Shown one piece after another: positions 34,696 through 43,785 of a DNA stretch of 64,000 nt; positions within the stretch are counted from its first letter, which is position 1, and each line of letters begins with the position of its first letter. The stretch is taken from the NCBI GenBank assembly GCA_045586185.1, contig JAZMZV010000029.1, positions 1-64,000 on the forward strand, given 5' to 3'. The stretch is from RUG11551 sp045586185 (GTDB lineage: Bacteria; Planctomycetota; Planctomycetia; Pirellulales; Thermoguttaceae). The notes under the pieces were generated by a model. That model was not told the origin of the DNA and searched no databases. It worked only from the letters and a program-made list of their open reading frames with translations. A program made the translations under genes and the position numbers.

Positions 34696-35040
34696 AATAA
34701 CCTCTCCAATGAATAAAATTGAAATAAAAATGGAAAAACATTCCGAAATAATCTAATATATCTTTAATACTTTTTAGCAATAAAAAGATACTCACTATAG
34801 ATTACTTTGTTATTGATTATATTTATCGAATAATGAATAGCAAGGGGGAATGCAATAATTTATTCGATTTTTTAGATTTTTATACTAAAAATAACGAAAA
34901 TATCGAAAATGACAACAAACGTCTCAGCGATAAAATCCAATTACGCCCACTTTTTCGCCTAACCAGTTTTTCCCTGATCTGTCTGAAAGACGCGCAATTT
35001 TGGGACGCTCTCGCCATCAGATATTTTTCTCATCAAGGGT
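34696..35040. other. AT-rich intergenic region, no convincing gene
   Basis: Between the divergent dispanin and pfp genes. A 79-codon frame (34833-35072) has no ribosome site and runs into the pfp promoter, so it is not called. Nothing else stands out apart from AT richness. Confidence 0.4.
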
Positions 35041-35069
35041 ATTCCAAAAAAATTTTTTGTGGGTATAAT
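35041..35069 (+). promoter_or_regulatory. Promoter of pfp
   Basis: A TATAAT element at 35064-35069 follows an A/T tract; the -35 (TTCCAA region near 35042) is weak. The leader to the ATG at 35137 is about 60 nt. Confidence 0.4.
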
Positions 35070-35136
35070 TGAACGTAAGAGTTCAAGTAGAAGTATAAAC
35101 TCATTTACCCCATATTTTACCAAGGAGTATTTTCAA

Positions 35137-36339
35137 ATGCTTAAAGGAAACGCTATTGTCGGTCAGTCCGGCGGTCCGACCTCGGTTATTAACTCGTCGC
35201 TGTGCGGCGTTATTCAGGAAGCCCTCAAACAGGAAGCCATCGAACATGTCTACGGCATGCGCTACGGCATCGAGGGGTTCATGAAAAATGAAGTTATCGA
35301 TCTGGGCAAAGAAGATCCCGCGATTATCGAAGGTCTGAAGTACACGCCCTCCAGCGCTCTTGGCTCTTGCCGACACAAGCTCCAGGAAGGCGATTTCGCC
35401 CCCGCTTTGGAGATGTTCAAGAAGTACAACATTCGTTACTACTTCCTGGCTGGCGGCAACGACACGATGGACACGATTTGCCGTATGGAACAGTACTGCA
35501 AAGAGCAGGGCTGGGAACTGCGCGGCGTTGGCGTTCCGAAAACCGTCGACAACGACCTGTGCTGCACCGACCACACGCCGGGATTCGGCTCTGCCGGACG
35601 TTACGTTGCCATGTCGGTCAAGCAGGCGGGCATGCTCGCTCGCGACATGAAGCGCGTTGACCAGTACGTCATTTTCCAGACGGTTGGCCGTTCCGCCGGT
35701 TGGCTTCCCGCCGCTGCGGCTTTGGCGAAAGACGCCTGTGACGACGCTCCGCATATCATTCTCGTTCCGGAACGCGCCTTTGACAGAGACAAGTTCCTCG
35801 GACAGGTCAAAAAGGTTTACGATCAGTTCGGCTGGGTGAGCATCGTCTGCGGCGAAGGCGTCTGCTACGCTGACGGCGCCCCGGTTAGCGCGTCCAAGAC
35901 GGCTGACAAGTTCTCCAACATCGAATTCGGCGCCATGGGCGGAACCTCTGCCGCCATGATGCTGCACCAGATGATCAAGGAAGAATTCGGCTGGCGCGGC
36001 GAATTCCAGGTTACGGAATCTCTCCAGATGTGCGCTGCCGACAGAGCCAACCAGTCGGACATCGACGAAGCCTACGCTTGCGGAAAGCGCGCTGTCGAAC
36101 TGGCGGTTGAAGGCACGACGGGCGTCATGGTTACCATCGAACGCGATTCGACCAGCCCCTACAAGTACTCGCTGGGAACCGCTCCGCTGAAAGACGTCGC
36201 TATCGGCGCCAAGCCCATGCCCGACGAATTCATCGACGACGAAAATCTGTTTGTTACAGACGCCTGCATCGAATATCTGCGTCCGCTGATTGGCGAACTG
36301 CCGAAGTACGTTCGTTTTCAGGGCGGAAACGTTGAATGA
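35137..36339 (+). CDS. pfp: Diphosphate-dependent 6-phosphofructokinase
   Basis: The 400-aa cytoplasmic enzyme phosphorylates fructose-6-phosphate reversibly with PPi. AAGGAG lies 9 nt before the ATG. Motifs: GQSGGPTSVINSS at the N-terminus, GGNDTMDT (Asp replaces the Gly of ATP-type enzymes) and PKTVDNDL (Lys replaces the Gly of the ATP type). Both changes are diagnostic of PPi use. This fits an anaerobe with PPi-based glycolysis. A 471-codon antisense frame over this gene is only a shadow of its codon bias. Confidence 0.92.
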   Translation: MLKGNAIVGQSGGPTSVINSSLCGVIQEALKQEAIEHVYGMRYGIEGFMKNEVIDLGKEDPAIIEGLKYTPSSALGSCRHKLQEGDFAPALEMFKKYNIRYYFLAGGNDTMDTICRMEQYCKEQGWELRGVGVPKTVDNDLCCTDHTPGFGSAGRYVAMSVKQAGMLARDMKRVDQYVIFQTVGRSAGWLPAAAALAKDACDDAPHIILVPERAFDRDKFLGQVKKVYDQFGWVSIVCGEGVCYADGAPVSASKTADKFSNIEFGAMGGTSAAMMLHQMIKEEFGWRGEFQVTESLQMCAADRANQSDIDEAYACGKRAVELAVEGTTGVMVTIERDSTSPYKYSLGTAPLKDVAIGAKPMPDEFIDDENLFVTDACIEYLRPLIGELPKYVRFQGGNVE

Positions 36340-36357
36340 TAAATGAATAATATCAGG

Positions 36358-36392
36358 ATTCGGGACGGCGCTGCGCTGGCGTCTGTCCCGAA
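36358..36392 (+). terminator. Hairpin downstream of pfp
   Basis: ATTCGGGAC and GTCCCGAAT pair around an 18-nt loop. There is no strong T-run, so it may protect the mRNA end rather than stop transcription. Confidence 0.45.
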
Positions 36393-36436
36393 TTCCAATT
36401 TCTGTATACGCTCTTTTTAATTCTGTTTCTTGGAAC

Positions 36437-36736
36437 ATGGATAACAGCCCGCTTTCTCCTGAAGACCTGGCATTTGTCCGCGACTGCATTGCTCGGAATA
36501 ATTGGACGTTTGCCAAGACGATGCCGAAGATTCCGCATTTCTATATTGTCCGCAATCGCTGTACTCTCAACAACGAAGAATTCGACAGATTTGTCCGCCT
36601 GCAAAGAGAATTCGGGACGCCTATGCGCTGGGGGAAATACAACTTTCCCTATTTGATTATTGACGGCTGGAAGTACTGGACGATGGGCGCGCCCATTGAA
36701 GAGACTATTATTATCAATCGCGCCGAGATCAAATGA
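36437..36736 (+). CDS. Conserved-looking hypothetical protein (99 aa)
   Basis: The ATG follows CTTGGA. The protein has compact motifs (NNWTFAKTMPKIPHFYIVRN, then FPYLIIDGWKYWTMG and EETIIINR), suggesting a small conserved family. I have seen similar IPHxYxVR and YWTMG patterns in bacterial and phage proteins of unknown function but cannot name the family. No membrane segment. It is 97 bp after pfp and probably separately expressed. Confidence 0.65.
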   Translation: MDNSPLSPEDLAFVRDCIARNNWTFAKTMPKIPHFYIVRNRCTLNNEEFDRFVRLQREFGTPMRWGKYNFPYLIIDGWKYWTMGAPIEETIIINRAEIK

Positions 36737-36851
36737 TAGACGTTCTTTAGCTTAGACGTTGCTGACGGATAGTCAAAAGTACATGTAACATTTGTGGAGC
36801 CAATCGTGAAAAGATTCTTTCTCTTTGCTGTTTTATTCTTCTTAACGATTC

Positions 36852-36880
36852 TTGACTTTTCATTTCATACTGGTTATAAT
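36852..36880 (+). promoter_or_regulatory. Consensus-like promoter of the MBL-fold gene
   Basis: TTGACT (36852-36857), a 17-bp spacer and TATAAT (36875-36880): the best sigma70 match in the host part. The ATG is at 36924 with AGGAG upstream. Confidence 0.75.
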
Positions 36881-36923
36881 AAGAAAAACGACCTTTGATA
36901 AATCATAACAGGAGTTTAAAGTC

Positions 36924-38270
36924 ATGCGCAAACGAAAATCATTATCACGCCGTCTGTTTTTGGGTCAGTGCATAGCCGCGCCGTTTGTTATTTCTCAGCT
37001 GGGAGGCGTTGAGTCTTGCCGGGCGGAAGACGCCATTCCTGAACCGGCGCCGTCCGAAAGTCCGGAAACCGGCAAGCCGTACGCAGGCTGGAAAGAGGGC
37101 GACCTCGATCTGCATTTCATCTATACGGGGCTGTCGGAATCGTGCTATCACATTTTCCCGGACGGCACGTCAATTCTTATCGATACCGGCGACGTTCCCC
37201 CGCGGCAAGGCATTCCTGTCTTGCCAGACAATACCAGACACGCCGGGGAATGGGTGGCGCGGTATATCAAGCGCGTCAATCCGGCTGGGGATCACGTCGA
37301 TTATATGATGTGTTCGCATTTCCACGGCGACCATTGCGGAAGCAATTACGAACACAATGAAATGACGTCCGGGCGCGGGGAAGATTACCGTCTTTCCGGC
37401 TTGGCTCAGGTTGCGGAGTTCATTCATTTTGACGAGGTCTTCGACCGCTCGTATCCAGATTACACCGCGCCTGTTACCGCTATGCGTCAGGGCGAAATTC
37501 ACAACTGGCTCAAGTTCGTCCAGTATCAGGAAAAGGCGAATGGGCTGAAACGCACCCCGTTTGTCGTCGGACGCGGGAATCAGATTGTTCTCAAAAAGTC
37601 TCCGGACAAGTTCAAGGGACAGTTTCAGATTCTCAACGTCTGCGGAAACGGAACGCTGTGTACGGAAGCCCCGAAGCCGGAAGACGAGTTCAATCCAGAT
37701 GTCCAGCTGGCGACGGAAAACCTGTTTCTCAAGTACCCTCACAACGACAGACCCGGCGCGAACGAGAATCTGTTCAGTATCGGGCTGCGTCTTTCTTACG
37801 GGAAGTTTCGGTTCTTCACCGCCGGCGACTATAGCGGCGTTGTAAAAGACAACGACGGGAAAGACATCGGCTACGAAGCCATGACGGGAAAGATCGTCGG
37901 GAAAGTCCACGTCTGCAAGGCGAACCATCACGGATTTAAAGACGCCATGCGCCCGGAATTCGTCAAGGAACTGCAAGCCCACGTCTACGTTCAAAACGTT
38001 TGGAGCCGTTCCCAGGTCAATATGAAAACGCTGCCCTCCATGACGTCTCAGGAACTGTATCAAGGCGACCGCCTTATCTGCCCGACGGTTTACAATCCGA
38101 ACGAAATTCAAACTATCAACGAACAGCCCTGGACAAATGAAATCGTCAAACGCGGCGGACACGTTGTCGTCAAAGCCTACGACGGCGGAACGAAGTACAA
38201 GGTTTATTATCTCACCGCCAACGACGAATCCATGACCGTCAAAGCCGTTTACGGTCCGTGGGACTGTTGA
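36924..38270 (+). CDS. Tat-exported metallo-beta-lactamase-fold hydrolase
   Basis: The 448-aa protein has an N-terminal twin-arginine signal (SRRLFLG followed by a hydrophobic stretch and a probable cleavage region near residue 35). The MBL core shows CSHFHGDHC (HxHxDH) near residue 132 and a later NHH segment near 334 as probable metal ligand. Export by Tat suggests folding with metal in the cytoplasm before secretion. The substrate is unknown; a ComEC-like or lactonase-type role is possible. It lies just before a secreted glycosidase-like gene. Confidence 0.8.
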   Translation: MRKRKSLSRRLFLGQCIAAPFVISQLGGVESCRAEDAIPEPAPSESPETGKPYAGWKEGDLDLHFIYTGLSESCYHIFPDGTSILIDTGDVPPRQGIPVLPDNTRHAGEWVARYIKRVNPAGDHVDYMMCSHFHGDHCGSNYEHNEMTSGRGEDYRLSGLAQVAEFIHFDEVFDRSYPDYTAPVTAMRQGEIHNWLKFVQYQEKANGLKRTPFVVGRGNQIVLKKSPDKFKGQFQILNVCGNGTLCTEAPKPEDEFNPDVQLATENLFLKYPHNDRPGANENLFSIGLRLSYGKFRFFTAGDYSGVVKDNDGKDIGYEAMTGKIVGKVHVCKANHHGFKDAMRPEFVKELQAHVYVQNVWSRSQVNMKTLPSMTSQELYQGDRLICPTVYNPNEIQTINEQPWTNEIVKRGGHVVVKAYDGGTKYKVYYLTANDESMTVKAVYGPWDC

Positions 38271-38288
38271 GAATTAGTGACATTTCGG

Positions 38289-38339
38289 AGTGCGAGAGCG
38301 CAGCTCTCGCTTTTAAAGCGAGAGCGTAGCTCTCGCACT
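38289..38339. repeat. 51-bp inverted repeat
   Basis: Two arms, each itself palindromic (GCGAGAGC...GCTCTCGC), form a near-perfect 25-bp inverted repeat around TA. It sits between the MBL and glycosidase genes and could be a REP-like element or a transcription stop. Each arm can fold alone or with the other. Confidence 0.65.
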
Positions 38340-38369
38340 TCGAGAAACATTTATTCTCCCCATATTGCT

Positions 38370-40703
38370 ATGAAAACCCGATATATTTTGTTTGTCGTTT
38401 TGAGCTTGTTCTGCTTGACTGCCAGCGCGGCGGAGCTGAAGATTTTGGTTCCCGGAGATTGTCCCGGTCAGGCGTATCAGGTCGCCGGACAGGAACTGCA
38501 AAAATACTGGAATCAGATTACCGGGCAGACGCTCGAGATTGTAAAGGAATCCAACGGCGAGGACAGCTATCTGGTTATCGGGTCGGACGCGGTCAACCCG
38601 TTTGTTCGTCAGCTGGTTGAACGGAAAGTCATTCGCGATTTCCCGCTCAAAACAGCGTCTGACGATTTCCGTCTGCTGACTGTTAAAGACGGGGCGCGAA
38701 CGCACCTGATTCTGGCTGGCGGACGCGGACGCTCTACGCTGTACGCGGTCTACTGCTTTCTGGAAACGCGCGGCGGCTGTCGATGGTTCTGGGACGGCGA
38801 CGTCGTGCCTCATCAGGACGCTATCGACATAACCGGATTGGATGTAACAGAGTCGCCGCGGTTCTATTATCGAGGAATGCGGTATTTTGCCCATCGAGGA
38901 TTGCACCGGTTTCAAGCGGAGCACTGGTCTTTGGACGACTGGAAACAGGAGATCGACTGGCTTGTCAAAAAGCGTCAGAACATATTTATGCTGAGAATCG
39001 GCATGGACGACTTGTTCCAAAAGGCGTTTCCCGACATCGTCGATTATCCCGATCCGTCCAAGCCGCTGCCGGAAGCCTTGTCCGGCTACAATAACCGTTC
39101 GCTGTTCTGGTCGCTGCAGTATCGCGGTCAGCTCAGAAAGGCTCTGTTACAGTACGCCTTCGACCGAGACTTGATGCACCCGGAAGATTTCGGAACGATG
39201 ACTCACTGGTATTCTCGCACGCCTCAGCAGTTTTTAGACAAAGTCAAGCCGGAGTTCCTGGATAAGATAACTAATCTTAGTGGTAAAATAGTGGAACAAA
39301 CCAATCAGGTTTGGGATATTCATGAGGACAAGTATCTGGACTATTACTGGCAGCTGACTCAGGCGCATATCGACAACTACGGCAAACCGGAGCTGTTTCA
39401 TACCATTGCTACAGCGGAACGGCTTGTCATTAATAAAGATCCAGGAGACGACGTAAAACTGAAAAAATACGTATTTCGTCGATTGACAGATAGTCTTCGC
39501 AGCCGTTATCCAAACGGTCAGCTGCTTTTAGTTGGCTGGGATTTTATTTTCTGGAAACCGCAAGACGTACGTGAATGTATCAGTCAGCTTGACCCGAACA
39601 ACACGGTTTTGTGGTGTTACGAGGCGGACACAAAATCCGATCGCAACTTTACCAACTGGGACGTCGTCGGCAAGTTCCCGTACACGTTTGGAATCTTTCA
39701 GGCGTACGAATCGGCGATGGACATCCGCGGGAACTATCCGAGAATCGAAGAACGCATGGCGCACGTTGGCGACGACCCGTTCTGCCGCGGGTACATTCTC
39801 TGGCCGGAGAACTCCCATTCCGATATTTTTATGCTGAATTTCTTTACATCCAACTCCTGGAAGCCGGGCAAGACGACCGACGAACTGCTGACCGAATTCT
39901 GCCGTGACAGATATGGCGCTCAGGCGGACGAAATGCTGCCAATCTGGCGCAACGTTCTCCCGATTTCTCAAATGCTGAACTGGGTTGGCAACTTCTGGTC
40001 TCAGACGTTCAACACGATGAACGGCAAAGTCAAACCGCAAGACGCCTCTGTCTGGAGGAATGCCAGCCGGGATCAGATTCCGCGGCTGCAAAACGCCCCG
40101 CAGGTCTTTACGCGTCTGGCGGAAGTCGAATGGTCAACCCCGTTCGTTCATCGGGATTCCATCGACCTGGCGCGAACGACGTTAGACCGCATGCTGACCT
40201 GCGCCCGCGTTACGCTCTTTGCCGCCATGAACGACTGGCGCGAAGGGAAAATCACAGCCGATCAGGCAAGAGCTAAAGTCAACGCGTACTACGAACTGGC
40301 GGAGGCGATGCGCGACACGCTCGCGTTACACTCGGACTACTCCATTTGCGAAACCGTCGAGGGCATGAACGCCGTCGAGCCGATTGTCAATCCGGACTTC
40401 GATCGCGTCATTCTCGACAACGCCTCGTGCGAATATTGCCAGTCTCATCAGTACGAACTCATGCAGACGTGGTACTTGCCGTGCATTAAGACCGTCTGCG
40501 ACTGGGCGACTGACCGGCTGGATCGAGACGACAAGTCTGTTTTTACGTATCCAAACAGCTTCAAGAAAGTTGTAACAGAGAAGAAAGCGGAGATGCTGTC
40601 AACGCCGTTGAAAGATCAGCGTCCGACGCTGGAACGAACTCAAGAGAACTTCAAAGCCGCTATGCTTCGCGCCGCCAAAGCCGCAAGCGTAGTTTTAAAG
40701 TAA
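38370..40703 (+). CDS. Secreted glycosidase-like protein (GH89-like)
   Basis: The 777-aa protein has a Sec signal (MKTRYILFVVLSLFCLTASA). Residues about 20-160 form an N-terminal GH67N-type domain (STLYAVYCFLETRGGCRWF). The long central domain, with DDWKQEIDWLVKKRQN, resembles the TIM barrel of alpha-N-acetylglucosaminidases of family GH89. The C-terminal part is helical. The likely role is degradation of host or plant glycans outside the cytoplasm. The family call is by general pattern; the catalytic Glu pair was not located with certainty. The ATG at 38370 lies after the palindrome. Confidence 0.6.
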   Translation: MKTRYILFVVLSLFCLTASAAELKILVPGDCPGQAYQVAGQELQKYWNQITGQTLEIVKESNGEDSYLVIGSDAVNPFVRQLVERKVIRDFPLKTASDDFRLLTVKDGARTHLILAGGRGRSTLYAVYCFLETRGGCRWFWDGDVVPHQDAIDITGLDVTESPRFYYRGMRYFAHRGLHRFQAEHWSLDDWKQEIDWLVKKRQNIFMLRIGMDDLFQKAFPDIVDYPDPSKPLPEALSGYNNRSLFWSLQYRGQLRKALLQYAFDRDLMHPEDFGTMTHWYSRTPQQFLDKVKPEFLDKITNLSGKIVEQTNQVWDIHEDKYLDYYWQLTQAHIDNYGKPELFHTIATAERLVINKDPGDDVKLKKYVFRRLTDSLRSRYPNGQLLLVGWDFIFWKPQDVRECISQLDPNNTVLWCYEADTKSDRNFTNWDVVGKFPYTFGIFQAYESAMDIRGNYPRIEERMAHVGDDPFCRGYILWPENSHSDIFMLNFFTSNSWKPGKTTDELLTEFCRDRYGAQADEMLPIWRNVLPISQMLNWVGNFWSQTFNTMNGKVKPQDASVWRNASRDQIPRLQNAPQVFTRLAEVEWSTPFVHRDSIDLARTTLDRMLTCARVTLFAAMNDWREGKITADQARAKVNAYYELAEAMRDTLALHSDYSICETVEGMNAVEPIVNPDFDRVILDNASCEYCQSHQYELMQTWYLPCIKTVCDWATDRLDRDDKSVFTYPNSFKKVVTEKKAEMLSTPLKDQRPTLERTQENFKAAMLRAAKAASVVLK

Positions 40704-40723
40704 CAATTGCAACAATAAAAAAA

Positions 40724-40745
40724 GGGAGAGCAGTTAAGCTCTCCC
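40724..40745. terminator. Bidirectional terminator
   Basis: GGGAGAGC and GCTCTCCC pair around AGTTAA. A run of A on the left and TGATTTGTTTTT on the right serve the two convergent genes (glycosidase and prs). Confidence 0.75.
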
Positions 40746-40772
40746 TGATTTGTTTTTAGCGCTCGATTTCTA

Positions 40773-41744
40773 TTAGTATCGGGATTTGAACAGCATGCTG
40801 ACGGATTCGTTGTAGTGAATTCGTCTGACGGCTTCTGCCAACATGGCGGAGACGTCTACGACAACGGTGTTGTTGGGTCGCTGATCTTCTGGAATGTAAA
40901 TCGTGTTTGTAACAGCCAAACCGTCAATGGGCGCGTTGTTGAGCTTGTTGAGCGCGTCGCCGCAGAAAACGCCGTGAGTGGCGCACAGATAAATCTTTTC
41001 CGCGCCGGCGTCTTTGACCATTTTCGCTGCGCCGGTAATTGACCCGGCGGTGGAAATCATGTCGTCAAAGAGGATAACGGTTTTCCCTTCAACCGACGGA
41101 CCAATGAGGTTTGCCTGACGGGTTTCAGTCGCGCTGGTTCGGCGTTTATCGACCACGGCAAGCGGGCAGTTAAGGTTGTCTGCGTGCGCCTGAGCGCGCT
41201 TGATGCTGCCTTCGTCCGGGCTGACGACCATGAGCTTGTCGTGCGGCAGGTTCATCTTCTGAATGTGTTCGTCCAGAACCGGCGTCGCGTGCAGATGATC
41301 GACGGGGATGTCGAAGAAGCCCTGAATCTGAGCTGCATGCAGGTCGATGGACAGAACGCGGTCAACGCCCGCCTTGGTGAGCAGATTCGCAACCAGCTTG
41401 GCGGTAATCGGAACGCGGCCTTCGTCTTTGCGGTCTTGTCGGGCGTATCCGTAATACGGGATAACGGCGGTAATGCGAGAGGCGCTGGCGCGGCGGAACG
41501 AGTCGATCATAATCAACAGCTCCATCAAAGCTTCGTTGACGTCTCGACCGGTGGACTGAACGATGAAAATGTCGCGTCCGCGAACGTCTTCTTCAATTTT
41601 GCAAAAAATTTCGCCGTCTGGGAAGTTGCCAATTGAGATTTTACCCAACTTGACGCCCAGGTAATCACACATCCGCGTTGCAAGGTCCGGATTCGACCGA
41701 CCGCTAAAAATTTTCATTTCAGGTATGAGGTTGTAGGTATACAT
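40773..41744 (-). CDS. prs: Ribose-phosphate pyrophosphokinase
   Basis: The 323-aa enzyme makes PRPP from ribose-5-phosphate and ATP for nucleotide, His and Trp synthesis. Motifs: the catalytic loop SPDEGSIKRA, DLHAAQIQGFFDIPVDHL, and the PRPP loop VILFDDMISTAGSITGA. Length matches bacterial Prs (about 315 aa). Two starts are possible (41744 or 41717); no clear ribosome site. The gene is convergent with the glycosidase and lies left of the first heptamer array. Confidence 0.95.
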   Translation of the reverse strand: MYTYNLIPEMKIFSGRSNPDLATRMCDYLGVKLGKISIGNFPDGEIFCKIEEDVRGRDIFIVQSTGRDVNEALMELLIMIDSFRRASASRITAVIPYYGYARQDRKDEGRVPITAKLVANLLTKAGVDRVLSIDLHAAQIQGFFDIPVDHLHATPVLDEHIQKMNLPHDKLMVVSPDEGSIKRAQAHADNLNCPLAVVDKRRTSATETRQANLIGPSVEGKTVILFDDMISTAGSITGAAKMVKDAGAEKIYLCATHGVFCGDALNKLNNAPIDGLAVTNTIYIPEDQRPNNTVVVDVSAMLAEAVRRIHYNESVSMLFKSRY

Positions 41745-41770
41745 AATTCAAGGGAGTTGCAGCTATATAT

Positions 41771-41813
41771 TCGGAATGCGGAATGCGGAATTAGGAATTG
41801 GCGCAAGCGTCTC
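41771..41813. repeat. Heptamer array A with ACGCAAGCG-like core
   Basis: Units of 7 bp (GGAATGC twice, then GGAATTA, GGAATTG) end at the core GCGCAAGCGTCTC (41801-41813). The reverse complement of this array and core recurs at 42728-42773. Confidence 0.7.
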
Positions 41814-41835
41814 AAAAAATCTCTCGCAACTCTTC

Positions 41836-41882
41836 CCGTGGGTTAAAACCCACGGCTAATAATATTGAACTGCTACGCAGTT
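41836..41882. repeat. Two tandem hairpins after array A
   Basis: CCGTGGGTT / AACCCACGG (41836-41855) and AACTGC / GCAGTT (41868-41882) are perfect stems. The first resembles the CCACGGGT repeat family seen at 48.8, 51.2 and 52.2 kb. Confidence 0.55.
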
Positions 41883-41890
41883 CTAGGTGA

Positions 41891-41930
41891 ACGCTGGCGC
41901 GTCTGAGATTTATTCTCGCAACTCGCAACT
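41891..41930. repeat. Heptamer array B
   Basis: A degenerate core (GCTGGCGCGTCTGAG) is followed by CTCGCAA-type heptamers (41915-41930). It is 150 bp before the HdeD-like gene. Confidence 0.5.
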
Positions 41931-42078
41931 TCCGTCTATTGTACATCAAAGAATAATATTGACAAGGAGCGGAAGGAAAAATTTTTTGCCGACAGGGATA
42001 CAATTTAAGCAGTTTAGAGAAAATATTCGTTCAGAAGCGTTCATTTCCCCGTTATTTAGAACATTTCAAGGAGCTATA

Positions 42079-42705
42079 ATGACAAGTCCAACAACTATTT
42101 ATAACGATAAAACCGACGACGTATTGGTTCAGCCGTCGGCGTTTCGTCTGCCGAAACCGTCAATTTCCTTAATTGCCGCCGCAGCAACGATTTGCGTTTT
42201 GGGAATCGTGGCGATTATCTCGCCGTTTTTCTTCAGTGAAATCATAAACGTCGTGCTCGGCTGCGTGATGATCGGAACGGGATTGACGTTTGCGTTCCAT
42301 ATTTTCGCCTGGAAAAAGGTCAGCCAGCGCATTTTGGTGGCGCTGCTGTCGATTCTCGCGATTATTTCCGGGGCGATTATGCTTTTGCACCCGCTGCTGG
42401 GGCTTTACGCTCTCTCCCTGACGCTGGGCGTTTACTTCCTTGTTGAAGGCTGTTTGAAAATCTTCGGCTTTGGACGTCTTAGCGGCGTTTCCTACGGGAT
42501 GTCCCTTTTCAGTGGAATTATGTCCGTCGTTTTAGGCGTTTTAATCCTCTGGATAATCCCGATGGACTCAACCTGGATTGTCGGGTTATTGTTTGGAGTC
42601 GATCTGTTTGTCGGAGGGATAACGCTTTTGTCAATATTCATAGCGTTAAGAAGAATACATAAACGAGCGCAGAGCGAAAAAGAGACAGTAGGCAGTAGGC
42701 AGTAG
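42079..42705 (+). CDS. HdeD-family (DUF308) membrane protein
   Basis: The 208-aa protein starts after AAGGAG (42068-42073). It has about six hydrophobic segments in pairs, as in HdeD/DUF308 proteins (IVAIISPFFFSEIINVVLGC, then GAIMLLHPLLGLYALSLTLG and a third pair). The family is an inner-membrane protein linked to acid stress in E. coli; the role here is unknown. The last codons (KETVGSRQ and stop) are encoded by the first units of a heptamer array, so the C-terminus has been shaped by the repeat. Confidence 0.8.
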   Translation: MTSPTTIYNDKTDDVLVQPSAFRLPKPSISLIAAAATICVLGIVAIISPFFFSEIINVVLGCVMIGTGLTFAFHIFAWKKVSQRILVALLSILAIISGAIMLLHPLLGLYALSLTLGVYFLVEGCLKIFGFGRLSGVSYGMSLFSGIMSVVLGVLILWIIPMDSTWIVGLLFGVDLFVGGITLLSIFIALRRIHKRAQSEKETVGSRQ

Positions 42706-42773
42706 GCAGTAGGTAAACCACGAGGGGAGCGCCTTGCGTCAATTCCTAATTCCGCATTCCGCATTCCGAATTA
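42686..42773. repeat. Heptamer array C with core
   Basis: Four CAGTAGG units (42686-42713) supply the stop codon of the HdeD-like gene. Then comes the core AGCGCCTTGCGTCA (42728-42741), then four ATTCCxx units (42742-42769). The right half is the reverse complement of array A, so the HdeD-like gene is flanked by an inverted pair. Confidence 0.75.
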
Positions 42774-42822
42774 CTCGCTCCCCCCCTTTTTTTAGCGTTC
42801 ATTTCGTATTATACTATGAGAT

Positions 42823-43785
42823 ATGAGCGCAGAGGAAGTACTACTGTCGAGAGCGAAGGAACTCGGGGCGGTTTCCGCAGGAATTATTGAAGCGAGGCGT
42901 CCGAACGGCTTGGACAGGTTTTATCGCTGGCTGGACGACGGCTGCAATGCCGATATGACGTACCTGTCCGCGCGGCGCGAAGCGTACGCAGACGCCAATG
43001 CGGTTCTGCCCGGCGTCCAGTCGATGGTCGTCCTGGCGATGCCGCAGGAGACGGAATCGCTTGCAAAGAGCGCTTTCCCCTGTCTGGAAAGCGAAACGGA
43101 CTCGTCGTCCGGCGCGGTTCGAGGTCGAATCGCGTTCTACGCCGTCAGCGAAGATTACCACAGCCGAATCCGCCGAACGCTCAAACAGCTTGCTCAGACT
43201 CATCGAGAGCTGTTTCCCAACGGCAAATGCCGCGGCGTGGTCGATACCGCTCCGATTTTGGAAAAAGACGCCGCTCTGACCGCCGGGCTGGGATACATCG
43301 GCAAAAACACGCTCTTACAGTGCGGCGACTGGGGAAGCCGGGTCAATCTGGCGGTTTTGCTTTCAACAGAAGCGCTTCACCCGACGCCCGGTCAAGGCGG
43401 ACGGTTCGTTTCCTGCGAAGATTGTAACAGGTGCATTGACGCCTGCCCGACAGGAGCGCTGTCAGATTCCGGCTTGGACGCTCGGCGCTGTTTGAGCTAT
43501 TGGCTTATCGAGCATCGCGGGCCAATTCCAGACGACATCGCCAGCCGCGTGGGGAATCGGGTTTTCGGCTGCGACGTCTGTCAGGACGTCTGCCCGCACA
43601 ATCGACCGGTCAAACCCGTATATATAGACGTCAACGAAGTTCTCCGCATGACGGAAGACGAGTTCCAGACGCGTTTCGGCGCCACGCCGGTTTCCCGCTG
43701 TGGGCTGGACGGGCTGAAACGGAATGCGGAAATTGTATTACAAAGAAATCAAAACCATACGCGACAGGAATCCGATAAAAAATGA
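42823..43785 (+). CDS. queG: Epoxyqueuosine reductase
   Basis: The 320-aa cobalamin- and FeS-dependent enzyme performs the last step of queuosine tRNA modification. Two 4Fe-4S motifs are clear: CEDCNRCIDACPTGA and CDVCQDVCPHN. The N-terminal fold (LSRAKELGAVSAGI, LPGVQSMVVLAMP) matches QueG. TATACT at 42810-42815 sits only 8 nt before the ATG, so the transcript may be leaderless. Its stop overlaps the next start (ATGA), implying coupling with the ATPase gene. Confidence 0.93.
   Translation: MSAEEVLLSRAKELGAVSAGIIEARRPNGLDRFYRWLDDGCNADMTYLSARREAYADANAVLPGVQSMVVLAMPQETESLAKSAFPCLESETDSSSGAVRGRIAFYAVSEDYHSRIRRTLKQLAQTHRELFPNGKCRGVVDTAPILEKDAALTAGLGYIGKNTLLQCGDWGSRVNLAVLLSTEALHPTPGQGGRFVSCEDCNRCIDACPTGALSDSGLDARRCLSYWLIEHRGPIPDDIASRVGNRVFGCDVCQDVCPHNRPVKPVYIDVNEVLRMTEDEFQTRFGATPVSRCGLDGLKRNAEIVLQRNQNHTRQESDKK

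Noticed and set aside
34833..35072. 79-codon frame upstream of pfp
   Set aside because: No ribosome site, AT-driven composition, and overlap with the pfp promoter.
35101..36516. 471-codon antisense frame over pfp
   Set aside because: It mirrors the codon bias of pfp; the sense frame has all PFK motifs and the antisense product has no recognisable domain.
37170..38162. 330-codon antisense frame over the MBL-fold gene
   Set aside because: Shadow of a real gene with HxHxDH motif and Tat signal on the other strand.
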